Shown here one piece after another: positions 1-10,545 of a stretch of 64,000 nucleotides of DNA (its first letter is position 1; each line of letters begins with the position of its first letter). The DNA comes from Serpens gallinarum. GTDB lineage: Bacteria > Pseudomonadota > Gammaproteobacteria > Pseudomonadales > Pseudomonadaceae. The notes beneath the pieces are model-generated. The model made no database searches, was not told the DNA's origin, and worked only from the letters and a program-made list of their open reading frames with translations. The stretch lies in assembly GCF_014836765.1 (NCBI RefSeq), contig NZ_JACSQG010000008.1:1-64000 (forward strand), in the 5' to 3' direction. The position numbers were made by a program, and so were the translations under genes.

Positions 1-19
1 AAGTGATCCCTTCGCCAAC

Positions 20-47
20 AAAAAACCCGGCACATGGCCGGGTTTTT
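20..47 (-). terminator. Rho-independent terminator of gdhA
   Basis: A GC-rich hairpin (aacccggc / gccgggtt) with A and T tracts on either side lies just past the gdhA stop. The T tract works for minus-strand transcription, and the symmetry lets it also stop transcription entering from the left. Outer bases (gtgatcc near 3 and ggatcac near 50) extend the inverted repeat. Confidence 0.85.
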
Positions 48-68
48 GTGGATCACTGAACGACGGGC

Positions 69-1412
<1,344 letters not shown>

Positions 1413-1628
1413 GTGCTGCTTCCAGTGAAATTTGCCATAGGCTTGAAAAATTTAGGGGCGAGACTTTATCAAGCAAGAAGTCACCACGGAAGTGCAAAAT
1501 GTCGTTTTTATGAAACTTTATGGTGCGAACTTGTAAATCGCCTCCGCAAAAGCCTAGTCAACAATCGAGGTCGTGCTGCATAGGCGCGCAGGTGCGACAA
1601 AAGCGCACAGCATTAAAACTGACACAAC

Positions 1629-1655
1629 AAAATGGGGCCAAGCAGGCCCCATTTT
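1629..1655 (-). terminator. Terminator downstream of ettA
   Basis: The perfect stem aatggggcc / ggccccatt, with flanking A and T runs, lies 22 bases past the ettA stop codon on the minus strand. Confidence 0.85.
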
Positions 1656-1676
1656 GAATCCCATCCGAAGTACCGC

Positions 1677-3344
1677 TTACTGGGTAAGCTTCTTGTAGCG
1701 CACCCGATGCGGCTGTGCCGCGGCGTCGCCCAGACGCTTCTTGCGATCAGCTTCGAACTCGGTGTAGTTGCCCTCGAAGAACACCACCTTGCCATCATCC
1801 TCATAAGAAAGGATGTGCGTGGCGATACGGTCGAGGAACCAACGGTCGTGGGAAATGACGATGGCCGAGCCCGGGAAGTCCAACAGGGCATCTTCCAGCG
1901 CACGCAAGGTTTCCACGTCGAGGTCGTTGGACGGTTCGTCCAGCAGCAGCACGTTGCCGCCTTGCTTCAAGGTCAGCGCCATGTGCAAACGACCACGCTC
2001 ACCGCCAGAGAGGTCCTTGACGAACTTCTGCTGGTCGGCGCCCTTAAAGTTGAAGCGCCCGACATAGCCGCGCGACGCCACTTCGTAGTTGCCCACCTTG
2101 ATCATGTCCAGGCCGTCCGACACCTGCTCCCAGACGGTCTTGTTGCCGTCCAGGCTGTCGCGGCTCTGGTCGACGCTGGCCAGCTGCACGGTATCGCCGA
2201 TCTCGATGCTGCCGGAATCCGGCTGTTCCTTGCCGAGGATCATGCGGAACAGGGTGGACTTGCCCGCGCCGTTGCCGCCGATCACGCCGACGATGGCGCC
2301 CTTCGGCACGCTGAAGTTCAGGTTGTCGATCAGCAGGCGGTCGCCATAGCCCTTCGACACATTATTGAACTCGATGACCTTATCACCCAGACGCGGACCG
2401 GCCGGGATGTAGATCTCGTTGGTTTCGCTGCGCTTCTGGAATTCCTGCGACTGCATTTCCTCGAAACGCTGCAAGCGAGCCTTCGACTTCGACTGACGCG
2501 CCTTGGCGCCTTGGCGCACCCACTCCAGCTCGGCCTTCATGGCCTTGGCATGGGAGGCTTCTTGCTTGGCTTCCTGGCTCAGGCGCGCGGCCTTGGATTC
2601 CAGCCAGCCGGAGTAGTTGCCTTCATAAGGAATGCCATGGCCACGGTCCAGCTCGAGAATCCAGCCGGCGACGTTGTCCAGGAAGTAACGGTCGTGGGTG
2701 ATTGCCACCACAGTGCCCGGGAAATCGTGCAGGAAGCGCTCCAGCCAGGCCACCGAGTCGGCATCCAGGTGGTTGGTCGGTTCGTCGAGCAGCAGCATGT
2801 CCGGCGCCGAGAGCAGCAAGCGGCACAGGGCTACGCGGCGTTTTTCACCGCCCGACAGGTGTTCGATCTTCGCGTCCCACGGCGGCAGGCGCAGCGCGTC
2901 GGCGGCGACTTCCAGCTGACGCTCCAGGTTGTGACCGTCGGAAGCCTGGATGATGGCTTCCAGCTTGGCCTGCTCGGAGGCCAGGGCATCGAAGTCGGCG
3001 TCCGGTTCGGCGTAAGCGGCGTAAACCTCGTCGAGGCGGGCCTGGGCCTGCTTGATCTCGCCTACGGCTTCTTCAACGATGTCGCGCACGGTTTTCTGCG
3101 GATCGAGCTGCGGCTCCTGGGGCAGGTAGCCGACATTGATGCCCGGCATCGGGCGGGCTTCACCGTCGATCTCGGTGTCGACACCGGCCATGATGCGCAA
3201 CAGAGTCGACTTACCCGAGCCGTTGAGGCCGAGCACGCCGATCTTGGCGCCGGGGAAGAACGACAGGGAAATATCCTTGAGAATTTCACGCTTCGGCGGA
3301 ACGACCTTGCTAACCCGATGCATGCTGTAAACGTACTGAGCCAT
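1677..3344 (-). CDS. ettA: Energy-dependent translational throttle protein EttA (ABC-F ATPase)
   Basis: A soluble 555-residue ABC-F protein with two ATP-binding cassettes and no membrane domain. EttA binds the ribosomal E site and gates early elongation according to ATP/ADP ratio. Cassette 1 has Walker A GLNGSGKST (about 39-47), signature LSGGEKRR (163-170) and Walker B LLLDEPTNHLD (184-194). Cassette 2 repeats this with GGNGAGKST, LSGGERGR and LLLDEPSNDLD. The charged Arg/Lys/Gln-rich stretch between them is the linker characteristic of ABC-F proteins. The start at MAQYVYSMHR gives exactly the usual family length; the open frame continues upstream to 3506, but that part does not look like EttA. 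Confidence 0.96.
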   Translation of the reverse strand: MAQYVYSMHRVSKVVPPKREILKDISLSFFPGAKIGVLGLNGSGKSTLLRIMAGVDTEIDGEARPMPGINVGYLPQEPQLDPQKTVRDIVEEAVGEIKQAQARLDEVYAAYAEPDADFDALASEQAKLEAIIQASDGHNLERQLEVAADALRLPPWDAKIEHLSGGEKRRVALCRLLLSAPDMLLLDEPTNHLDADSVAWLERFLHDFPGTVVAITHDRYFLDNVAGWILELDRGHGIPYEGNYSGWLESKAARLSQEAKQEASHAKAMKAELEWVRQGAKARQSKSKARLQRFEEMQSQEFQKRSETNEIYIPAGPRLGDKVIEFNNVSKGYGDRLLIDNLNFSVPKGAIVGVIGGNGAGKSTLFRMILGKEQPDSGSIEIGDTVQLASVDQSRDSLDGNKTVWEQVSDGLDMIKVGNYEVASRGYVGRFNFKGADQQKFVKDLSGGERGRLHMALTLKQGGNVLLLDEPSNDLDVETLRALEDALLDFPGSAIVISHDRWFLDRIATHILSYEDDGKVVFFEGNYTEFEADRKKRLGDAAAQPHRVRYKKLTQ

Positions 3345-3546
3345 GACTGACCTTGGATTCAAAAATTCAGGGATATCGGCAAGCGCGAGGAGGCAGATAG
3401 CCTGATATGCACCCTTTCGGTGTCGCGCATGCGGGGGATTGCGCAAGAACCGACAGGACTGCCGCGCGCATCCGGTAAAGCTACCGGAATGCGCCGTACA
3501 GGGCAAACCGACCGCGGCTGCCGGAGCGCTTTTACGACGCTAGGCT

Positions 3547-3719
3547 AGGGTCTGCTCCCGTTTCACGCACGTGCCGCGACGGAGCCAGTTTTTGCGCGAG
3601 ACAAGGCACGAGTCGCGAAGTTTGGTCGTTCCAAATAAGCGACGAGAAACGCTGTATCGCGCAAAAACTGGCCCGTCCCTTCGGGTTGCGCGGCTCGCGC
3701 CGAAACGGGAACAGACCCT
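3547..3719. repeat. 173-bp imperfect palindromic MITE-like element
   Basis: The ends agggtctgctcccgtttc and gaaacgggaacagaccct are inverted copies with one mismatch in 18. The symmetry continues inward: gccagtttttgcgcgaga on the left mirrors tcgcgcaaaaactggc on the right. There is no convincing ORF inside. The terminal gggtctg..cccgttt pattern resembles ends often found beside IS200-like transposases in gammaproteobacteria (from general memory), so a non-autonomous mobile element is inferred. It ends 127 bases before glyA. Confidence 0.75.
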
Positions 3720-3846
3720 GATAGCAGGCATCAACGTGAAGCGCATTCGCGCTGCATATGAATGTGCCTGCATATGCCGTGAATCCGAGGATAGGGTAGA
3801 ATGCGCGGCTTACTTTCCTCCGCCAGCTGATTTCCAGGGGACCGCC

Positions 3847-5100
3847 ATGTTCAGCCGTGATTTGACTATCGCCCGTTTCGACGCCGACCTTTATGCCGCC
3901 ATGGAGCAAGAAGCTCAGCGTCAGGAAGAACATATCGAGCTGATCGCCTCGGAAAACTACACCAGCCCGGCTGTGATGGAAGCCCAGGGCAGCGTGCTGA
4001 CCAACAAGTACGCCGAAGGCTACCCGGGCAAGCGTTACTACGGCGGTTGCGAATACGTCGACGTGGTCGAGCAACTGGCCATCGACCGCGCCAAAGAACT
4101 GTTCGGCGCCGACTACGCCAACGTCCAGCCGCACGCCGGCTCGCAAGCCAACAGCGCCGTTTACCTGGCCCTGCTCAACGCTGGCGACACCATCCTGGGC
4201 ATGAGCCTGGCCCACGGCGGCCACCTGACCCACGGCGCCAGCGTTTCCAGCTCCGGTAAGCTGTACAACGCCGTGCAGTACGGCATCAACGACCAAGGCC
4301 TGATCGACTACGACGAAGTCGAGCGCCTGGCCCTGGAGCACAAGCCGCGCATGATCGTTGCCGGCTTCTCCGCCTACTCGCAGATCCTCGACTTCCCGCG
4401 CTTCCGTGAAATCGCCGACAAGGTCGGTGCCTACCTGTTCGTCGACATGGCCCACGTGGCCGGTCTGGTTGCCGCTGGCATCTACCCGAACCCGGTTCCG
4501 TTCGCCGACGTGGTCACCACCACCACCCACAAGACCCTGCGCGGCCCGCGTGGCGGCCTGATCCTTGCGCGCGCCAACGCCGAGATCGAGAAGAAGCTGA
4601 ACTCCGCCGTATTCCCGGGCGCCCAGGGCGGCCCGCTGGAACACGTGATCGCCGGTAAGGCCATCTGCTTCAAGGAAGCCCTGCAGCCGGAATTCAAGGA
4701 ATACCAGAAGCAAGTCGTCAAGAACGCCCAGACCATGGCCCAGGTGTTCATCGAGCGCGGCTTCGACGTGGTTTCCGGGGGCACCGAGAACCACCTGTTC
4801 CTGCTCTCGCTGATCAAGCAAGACATCACCGGTAAAGATGCCGACGCCGCCCTGGGCCGCGCCTTCATCACCGTGAACAAGAACAGCGTACCGAACGACC
4901 CGCGCTCCCCGTTCGTCACCTCCGGTCTGCGTATCGGTACTCCAGCCGTCACCACACGCGGTTTCAAGGAAGCCGAGTGCCGCGAACTGGCGGGCTGGAT
5001 CTGCGACATCCTTGCCGACCTGAACAACGAAGCGGTGATCGACGCCGTGCGTGAGAAGGTCAAGGCCGTGTGCGCCAAGCTGCCGGTGTACGGCAAGTAA
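3847..5100 (+). CDS. glyA: Serine hydroxymethyltransferase
   Basis: A 417-residue PLP enzyme that interconverts serine and glycine with tetrahydrofolate, the main source of one-carbon units. The PLP lysine is Lys229 in [14 protein letters not shown], the same number as in E. coli GlyA. Other family stretches are LIASENYTS (33-40), [10 protein letters not shown] (58-67) and the VDMAHVAGL loop carrying the PLP-ring Asp. The start [10 protein letters not shown] gives the exact family length; the frame is open farther upstream, but that part runs into the palindromic element. Pseudomonas genomes often carry more than one glyA; this copy matches the position next to the cstA/radA block. Confidence 0.96.
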   Translation: MFSRDLTIARFDADLYAAMEQEAQRQEEHIELIASENYTSPAVMEAQGSVLTNKYAEGYPGKRYYGGCEYVDVVEQLAIDRAKELFGADYANVQPHAGSQANSAVYLALLNAGDTILGMSLAHGGHLTHGASVSSSGKLYNAVQYGINDQGLIDYDEVERLALEHKPRMIVAGFSAYSQILDFPRFREIADKVGAYLFVDMAHVAGLVAAGIYPNPVPFADVVTTTTHKTLRGPRGGLILARANAEIEKKLNSAVFPGAQGGPLEHVIAGKAICFKEALQPEFKEYQKQVVKNAQTMAQVFIERGFDVVSGGTENHLFLLSLIKQDITGKDADAALGRAFITVNKNSVPNDPRSPFVTSGLRIGTPAVTTRGFKEAECRELAGWICDILADLNNEAVIDAVREKVKAVCAKLPVYGK

Positions 5101-5117
5101 GCCCTACGCGGAAACAC

Positions 5118-5148
5118 AAAAAACCCGGCAGCGATGCCGGGTTTTTTA
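5118..5148 (+). terminator. Terminator of glyA
   Basis: The stem aacccggca / tgccgggtt with a run of six T follows 18 bases after the glyA stop. It marks the left edge of the AT-richer accessory segment. Confidence 0.88.
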
Positions 5149-5170
5149 TTGCCTAGTGGAAATTGGGTGA

Positions 5171-5310
5171 ATGGACAGAGGCGGTGGCGAAATAGTAGCT
5201 TCGGTTTGGTTAATGGTTTTTAGGTAGCCGGCTGAATGTTTCGTGTAGTTAGGCGGGATGAGTCTTTATTACGGAAGGGAGGCTGGAATTTTGATTAACA
5301 CACTGATTTT
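5171..5310 (+). repeat. Leader repeat copy 1 (upstream of the AAA ATPase)
   Basis: This stretch aligns by eye with 8208-8345: both open with atggacag, share tttcgtg..cttagg-like and gtctt.attacgg.aaggga-like blocks, and run into an AT-rich tail. Weaker similarity continues towards the gene start (gtgcttaaaacagcgcgcgatc against gtgccttaagaaagccgcgacc). There is no ORF inside. It lies about 280 bases before the ATPase start, and copy 2 lies about 260 bases before the RDD gene. Confidence 0.7.
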
Positions 5311-5451
5311 TAAAGGGGAATTTGACTACAGCTGTGTTGCGGGGGCGGATTTATGTAGCGATCAGAGTTGTGCTTAAAACAGCGCGCGATCTGATCGCTG
5401 CTCGATGTATATGTTCATTGGTTGATATTACGAGACAGGGAAAAATATAAT

Positions 5452-8007
5452 ATGAATAATACAGTCTTGGCAAAATGGTTTGCAGAGCGGCCTCAGTGGC
5501 TCCAGGTTGCGGCTATCCGGCTACTTGAGCAATCTGAGCTTGCTGAAAAAGACATCTCTGAACTCGCAACTCTGTGCCAGCAAGAAGCTGACGGAAAGTT
5601 ACCCAAAACAACCTACCCATTTCCCGCTTCCGCATTCTCTCAGGGCGCTTCTGGCACCTTGCGTTTGTGTTCAATCAGTGATGTTGAAGGAGTAAACGCC
5701 CTCGCTCCAAAAAAGCCACTTGAGTTCGGCAAGGGCAATATCACGATTATTTATGGCAATAATGGGGCAGGAAAATCCGGTTACGTCAGACTCCTTAAGC
5801 ATATATGCGGTGCCCGCGAGACGGGAATTCTGCACCGCAATGTTTATAAGCCTGATTCCGCCTTACAGAAGGCCTGCATTTCGTTCGAGCAGGACGGCGT
5901 CACGAAGAGTCATATGTGGTCAGGACAAGGGATCTGCGAAGACCTCAGTAGCGTTGATATTTTCGATACTTCTTTTGGCAAGGTCTTTGTCAGCAGCGAA
6001 GACGAGGTGAGCTATGAGCCGCCGGTATTATCGTTTTTCAGCTCGCTCATCGTCGTATGTGAAAAGGTCGCCTCTGCCCTAGACGTAGAGACCAATCGGC
6101 ACCAATCAAAAAAGCCGAGTATCTCGACTGATAAGAAGGTAACTCCAGAAGGCATCTGGTACGAATCCATCAGCGCCAAGGCCACTATCCGGGATATCGA
6201 CAAGCATTGCGTATTTAGCAGCTCTGACGAGACCGAAATCCAAACACTGCAGCAACGCCTTGCCGAACAGGCGCCGGCGGATAAGGCGAAGCAGCTTAGA
6301 AAGCAAATAATTCATATCGACAGTCTGGCTCAAGATGCCCAAAAGTATCTGGAGCAATTATCGGACGAGAATTATCGACGGATCATTGCTGCTAAAAAGA
6401 ACTCGATCCTCAAAAAGACAGCAGCAGATGCAACAGCGGAAAAGGTTTTCTCTGGAAGCGATTTGGAAGGCATCGGGTCTGATGTCTGGAAAGAGCTTTG
6501 GGAAGCAGCCCGGAACTATTCCGTATCAGATGCCTACAAAGAAGCCGAGTATCCGAATGTTTCGGATGGTTCCCGTTGTGTCCTGTGCCATCAGACCTTG
6601 ACCCAGGAGGCCAAGGAGAAATTGAGCTCTTTCGAAAATTTCGTGAAGGGCGAAATGCAGAAAGCCGCAACGGATGCGGCCAAGGATTACGAGATCGCTA
6701 GTCAAACTATCGAGGCGCTACCAACATCGGAAACGCTGAAGACACGTATTGATGCGGCAGGAATTCCACAGGATGAAGTCGCCAGCCAAGTGACGGATTT
6801 CTTTGCTCAATTGCAGGCAAGGAAAGATCAACTCCTTGGGATCGATTCCGAAGAAGCCATTCCCGACCCACTGCTATCCCCCCAATGGATCGAAGAGTCC
6901 AACGCTCAGTCGAAAAGGCTTGTTGAACTCGCGGCAAAATATGACGAAGACGCCAAAAACGACAATCGTGAGGAGATCAAGAAAAAGTTGAGTAGCCTGC
7001 AGGCCAGAAAGTGGCTGTCTGAGCAACGCTCCGCCATTGATGAAGAAGTCAGCCGATTGAAGCTGCTGAACCAGATCCAGGAAGCAAAAAAAACGACCAA
7101 CACCAAAGCCTTATCCCAGAAAAAAGGGGAATTGGCAGAAGACTTGATCACAGATGCGTTCGTGCAAAGATTCAACGCTGAGCTTAAGGCCCTCGGCGCA
7201 TTTCAGGTGAAGGTTGATCTCGTTAAATCCAAGGTTTCCAAGGGCCGCGTCCTTCATAAGCTTCAGCTTCGAGGGGCCTCTCAGAATGGACTCGCCGATG
7301 TTCTGAGCGAGGGCGAAAATCGGATCGTTTCCATTGCGGCCTTTTTGGCCGACGTCACCGGCAAGAGCAATCAGGCCCCGTTTATCTTCGACGATCCAAT
7401 ATCCTCACTTGACCAAAGCTATGAGGAGGCCGTGGTTCAAAGGCTGATCGAGCTGTCTCAGGATAAGCAGGTCATTGTTTTTACTCACCGCCTATCCTTG
7501 GTTGGAACGGTCAGGCATTTTGCAGAGAAGAAAGCCATCAAGCCCGATGTAGTGAGCATTCGCTCTGCTGACTGGGGTACTGGAGAACCTGCTCCGATTC
7601 CACTTTCACAAAGTGACATCAAATCCGCTCTGAACACTCTCATGAACCAGCGGTATCAGGATGCAAAGAGGGCAAGTGAGAACGGCGAATTTGAACATGT
7701 CGAAATCTTGCTGAAATCGATATGCAGCGACTTCAGGACTTTGGTGGAGCGCTCTATTGAAAATGATCTGCTGTGCGGGGTGGTTCAAAGATTCCAACGC
7801 CCTGTCCATACGTTGAAACTCAAGGAGCTGGCCAAGTTGAAGCACGAGGATTGCAATCTCCTTGATTCGCTCATGACCAAATACTCTGGGTTTGAACACT
7901 CACAGCCAGCAGAATCACCTGTGGAGCTGCCGAAACCAGACGATCTTTTAACCGACATGACTTCACTAAAAATATGGCGTGAAGAATATGCAAAGCGTAC
8001 TGCATAA
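5452..8007 (+). CDS. AAA ATPase with possible zinc-hook CxxC and HEPN-like tail (RloC/PrrC-type defence candidate)
   Basis: An 851-residue SMC/ABC-like ATPase. Walker A GNNGAGKS is at 102-109, a coiled-coil-prone middle follows with CVLC (376-379) like a Rad50/RloC zinc hook, then signature LSEGENR (618-624), Walker B FIFDDPISSLD (644-654) and H-loop THR (678-680). The last 100 residues are helical and contain RFQRPVH (780-786), which fits the Rx4-6H ribonuclease motif of HEPN domains. RloC and PrrC combine these parts in tRNA-cutting antiphage proteins, so an abortive-infection role is inferred. Codon use is AT-richer than in the flanks. The ATG at 5452 is preferred over the in-frame TTG at 5422. 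No restriction-modification genes are nearby. Confidence 0.8.
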   Translation: MNNTVLAKWFAERPQWLQVAAIRLLEQSELAEKDISELATLCQQEADGKLPKTTYPFPASAFSQGASGTLRLCSISDVEGVNALAPKKPLEFGKGNITIIYGNNGAGKSGYVRLLKHICGARETGILHRNVYKPDSALQKACISFEQDGVTKSHMWSGQGICEDLSSVDIFDTSFGKVFVSSEDEVSYEPPVLSFFSSLIVVCEKVASALDVETNRHQSKKPSISTDKKVTPEGIWYESISAKATIRDIDKHCVFSSSDETEIQTLQQRLAEQAPADKAKQLRKQIIHIDSLAQDAQKYLEQLSDENYRRIIAAKKNSILKKTAADATAEKVFSGSDLEGIGSDVWKELWEAARNYSVSDAYKEAEYPNVSDGSRCVLCHQTLTQEAKEKLSSFENFVKGEMQKAATDAAKDYEIASQTIEALPTSETLKTRIDAAGIPQDEVASQVTDFFAQLQARKDQLLGIDSEEAIPDPLLSPQWIEESNAQSKRLVELAAKYDEDAKNDNREEIKKKLSSLQARKWLSEQRSAIDEEVSRLKLLNQIQEAKKTTNTKALSQKKGELAEDLITDAFVQRFNAELKALGAFQVKVDLVKSKVSKGRVLHKLQLRGASQNGLADVLSEGENRIVSIAAFLADVTGKSNQAPFIFDDPISSLDQSYEEAVVQRLIELSQDKQVIVFTHRLSLVGTVRHFAEKKAIKPDVVSIRSADWGTGEPAPIPLSQSDIKSALNTLMNQRYQDAKRASENGEFEHVEILLKSICSDFRTLVERSIENDLLCGVVQRFQRPVHTLKLKELAKLKHEDCNLLDSLMTKYSGFEHSQPAESPVELPKPDDLLTDMTSLKIWREEYAKRTA

Positions 8008-8207
8008 AAGACCGAATAAGAAATTGCACCGAAAGCCTGTAGGTCCAGTTATTTAGGCGGAAACCAAGTAAAAACGGCTACGGAACCGGATATCAGGGCA
8101 AAGGTGTTGGGTCGCTCTTGGTAAATACAGCTCTTCTCTATTTCGGGGAAATGCTGCCGACGGAGCCACTAGAGAAAAAGGGGCGGATTTATTTCCTGCA
8201 TGCTTTG

Positions 8208-8345
8208 ATGGACAGCTTGGTTGCGAAGTATTCGCCTCGGCTAAAAATGGTTTGTGGGTTAGTTGGCAGAAGATTTCGTGCACTTAGGTAGTATGCGTCT
8301 TATTAGGGAAAGGGAGACTAGGATTTTATTAAAATTATTAATTTC
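8208..8345 (+). repeat. Leader repeat copy 2 (upstream of the RDD gene)
   Basis: Diverged direct copy of 5171-5310, in the same orientation and at nearly the same distance from the next gene start. The two copies bracket the AAA ATPase, so the ATPase plus one leader copy looks like the inserted unit. The stretch from 8008 to 8207 holds no recognisable gene. Confidence 0.7.
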
Positions 8346-8466
8346 TAAGGAAAACTTAACAGTAAGATTTTACCAGGGCGTAATTATTCAGCGCTCAACG
8401 CTGTGCCTTAAGAAAGCCGCGACCTTTCACCGCTAGACACGATCTATACTACAAGGAGATATAAAA

Positions 8467-8937
8467 ATGGAATCAGATGAATACGAATACTCTGGATTTT
8501 GGGTGAGAGCTGGAGCCACAATAATTGACACCATATTACTATTACTAATAACCACCCCGATTATCGTCACAGTATATGGATGGTCTTATTTCACTGATGA
8601 AAGCTATGGGATAATTGCCGGCCCGGCTGATTTTCTAATCTCATGGGTGCTTCCCGCAATAGCTGTCATTGCTTTCTGGATGCTAAAACAAGCCACCCCC
8701 GGAAAAATGGCCATCTCCTCAAAAATCGTTGATGCCACAACTGGCAATCCTGCAAGCACAGCCCAGCTAATTGGCCGCTACTTTGCATACTTCGTTTCAG
8801 CAATCCCTCTTTGCTTAGGAATTATCTGGGTAGCATTCGACAAGCGCAAACAAGGGTGGCACGACAAGCTTGCGGGAACAGTTGTCATCAAAAAAACCAA
8901 GACCGGCCCCGAACCAGTTAAGTTCAGGAACACCTAA
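8467..8937 (+). CDS. RDD family membrane protein
   Basis: A 156-residue inner-membrane protein with three hydrophobic segments at about 17-37, 49-73 and 103-124. It shows the RDD family marks: Arg in FWVRAGATIIDT followed by Asp, the KQATPGKMAISSKIVD segment, and the terminal DKRKQGWHDKLAGTVVI block. The function of RDD proteins is mostly unknown; some are linked to ion exchange. A strong ribosome site (aaggagat) precedes the ATG. It is AT-rich like the upstream ATPase and lies in the same insertion between glyA and the yjiA cluster. Whether the two genes work together cannot be told from sequence. Confidence 0.85.
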   Translation: MESDEYEYSGFWVRAGATIIDTILLLLITTPIIVTVYGWSYFTDESYGIIAGPADFLISWVLPAIAVIAFWMLKQATPGKMAISSKIVDATTGNPASTAQLIGRYFAYFVSAIPLCLGIIWVAFDKRKQGWHDKLAGTVVIKKTKTGPEPVKFRNT

Positions 8938-9167
8938 CAACCCCACGCTCGGGACGTCCGTAAGCCTCGCTTTCAGACGTCCCCTTAACCTCAAAACGAC
9001 AGATCAGCTTCTCGATAGTGAATGCCGCTTTTTATAGTTAAAGGCGGGCGCGATGTTGGCTTCCGAGTTCTTTTCCGTGCATTACAGACGGCGGACTGCC
9101 TGCTCACCCGGCCGTAAGCTGCAACAGGCGAGGCCGCCCTACCCGTGCAGTCTTTTAGTGTTGTTCT
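8938..9167. other. Right end of the accessory insertion, no gene
   Basis: About 230 bases between the RDD gene and the convergent yjiA-like gene. Base composition rises back to the GC-rich background near 9040. No repeat ends, attachment site or RNA gene was recognised. Confidence 0.5.
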
Positions 9168-10142
9168 TTACCCCAGCACCGTCTCGGCAAACTCTGCGCG
9201 AATATCCTCTTCCGGCAATTGGTCTCCGATCAGTACCAGCACGCTGTTGCGCTGCTCGTCCAGACTCCACTCTGAATCCCAATCAAAGGCGTACAGGCGC
9301 AATACGCCTTGGAACACCAGACGCTGATCATTGCCGGCGATATTCAGCACTCCCTTGTAGCGCAGCAGCGCATTGCCGTGGCTGTCCAGCAGGCGTTCCA
9401 TAAAGGCGCTGAGCTTGTCGAGGTCGATTGGCAGCTCGGTGTTCAGCACTAATGTGTTAATGCGGTCGAGGCTTTTGGCGGGGGTCATGGGGCGCAGGCT
9501 GAGTACCGGGCCCAAATCGGCGTTCAGGTTGAACCCCCGAATATCCAGCAGTTCCGCCAGGTCGATGCGCCCGTGTTTCACAACGCGGATCGGTGCGCGG
9601 CGGTTGATGCGTTGCAGACGCTGGGTCAATGCCTCGACGGCCGGGGAGTCAACCAGATCGGTCTTGCTCAGCAGGATGCGGTCGGCGAAACCCACCTGGG
9701 CCTGGGCGATCGCTTCTTGGAGATGGCGCTCGGCATTCACCGCGTCCACCAGGGTGAGCACGCCGTCGAGCACGTAGCGCTCGGCCAGTTCCTCAGTGGC
9801 GAAGAAGGTGTGCGTCACCGGCGAGGGATCGGCCAGACCGGTGCATTCGATCAACAGGCGGTCGAAGGCCAGCTCGCCGCTGTCCAGCTTGTCCAGCAGC
9901 AAGAACAGAGCTTTCTCCAGCTCGACATGGATGGAGCAGCACACGCAGCCATTGGCCAGGGTCACGACCTGCACGGGCTCGCTGCCCAGCAGTTGGCTGT
10001 CGATGGGCGTCTCGCTGTATTCGTTCTCGATCACGGCGATTTTCAGGCCGTGGTCGGCCTCCAGCAGATAGCGCAGCAAGGTGGTCTTGCCGGCGCCGAG
10101 AAAGCCGCTGAGTACGGTGACGGGAATGGGGGGCTGGGACAT
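9168..10142 (-). CDS. yjiA: CobW/COG0523 family GTPase, YjiA-like
   Basis: A 324-residue G3E P-loop GTPase of the metal-chaperone family. The P-loop GFLGAGKT is at 13-20, the metal-binding CxCC motif (GCVCC, Cys65, Cys67 and Cys68) follows, and SKTD is the guanine-specificity motif. The ATG at 10142 has an AGGAG site and replaces a longer open frame to 10196. It is co-oriented with ybdD and cstA, the same trio as yjiA-yjiX-btsT in E. coli, which supports the YjiA assignment over ZigA- or CobW-type paralogues. The metal it handles is not known. Confidence 0.88.
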   Translation of the reverse strand: MSQPPIPVTVLSGFLGAGKTTLLRYLLEADHGLKIAVIENEYSETPIDSQLLGSEPVQVVTLANGCVCCSIHVELEKALFLLLDKLDSGELAFDRLLIECTGLADPSPVTHTFFATEELAERYVLDGVLTLVDAVNAERHLQEAIAQAQVGFADRILLSKTDLVDSPAVEALTQRLQRINRRAPIRVVKHGRIDLAELLDIRGFNLNADLGPVLSLRPMTPAKSLDRINTLVLNTELPIDLDKLSAFMERLLDSHGNALLRYKGVLNIAGNDQRLVFQGVLRLYAFDWDSEWSLDEQRNSVLVLIGDQLPEEDIRAEFAETVLG

Positions 10143-10233
10143 GCAACAGGCTCCTGAAATGAAACGCGCCACGACGGTGCGTGGCGCGTGATTCAATGAT
10201 TTACCACAACCTGCCTTGATAGGCGTCGCGAGC

Positions 10234-10314
10234 GTAGGGTGGACAGCGCCGCAGGCTTGTCCACCGCCACTCTGCGACCGATGGTGGACAACGCTAGGCG
10301 GTTGTCCACCCTAC
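10234..10314. repeat. Palindromic intergenic repeat, GTAGGGTGGA family, copy a
   Basis: The ends gtagggtggaca and tgtccaccctac form an inverted pair, with an inner tgtccacc / ggtggaca repeat. It lies between ybdD and yjiA. Related copies are at 13103, 13371, 15279, 15417 and 52879. Confidence 0.7.
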
Positions 10315-10321
10315 ACTCGGA

Positions 10322-10525
10322 TCAGCAGCAGCGGATGGGGCGACCCTTCCCGCCACCATAGCGGGCATCCTGCCGCTCGCGGAAGAATTCCTTATGGCTC
10401 ATCACCGGCTGGTCCGGGTGATTGTCGCGCATATGTGCCACGTAGGTGTCGTAGTCCGGCATGCCGACCAGCATGCGTGCCGCCTGCCCGAGGTACTTGC
10501 CCATGCGGCTGAGATCATTGAACAC
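10322..10525 (-). CDS. ybdD: YbdD/YjiX family small protein
   Basis: A 67-residue protein of the YbdD/YjiX (DUF466) family. The family core [22 protein letters not shown] is present, followed by [13 protein letters not shown] and a Cys-Cys end. The start is a GTG at 10525, placed eight bases after an AGGAG site ([10 protein letters not shown]); an ATG-started version would need an unrelated extension. It sits directly downstream of cstA, as in E. coli and P. aeruginosa, where the small protein accompanies the pyruvate/peptide transporter and is thought to assist it. The molecular role is unresolved. Confidence 0.88.
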   Translation of the reverse strand: MFNDLSRMGKYLGQAARMLVGMPDYDTYVAHMRDNHPDQPVMSHKEFFRERQDARYGGGKGRPIRCC

Positions 10526-10545
10526 GGCGGGTACTCCTTGATAAC

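Noticed and set aside
1632-3350. Open frame of 572 codons on the plus strand across ettA
   Set aside because: Antisense shadow of a well-supported ABC-F gene in GC-rich DNA; composition is low-complexity and no domain is visible.
3532-4821. Open frame of 429 codons opposite glyA
   Set aside because: Antisense shadow that also runs through the palindromic element.
8053-8283. Minus-strand frame of 76 codons between the ATPase and RDD genes
   Set aside because: It runs through the leader repeat, and the other repeat copy does not keep the frame.
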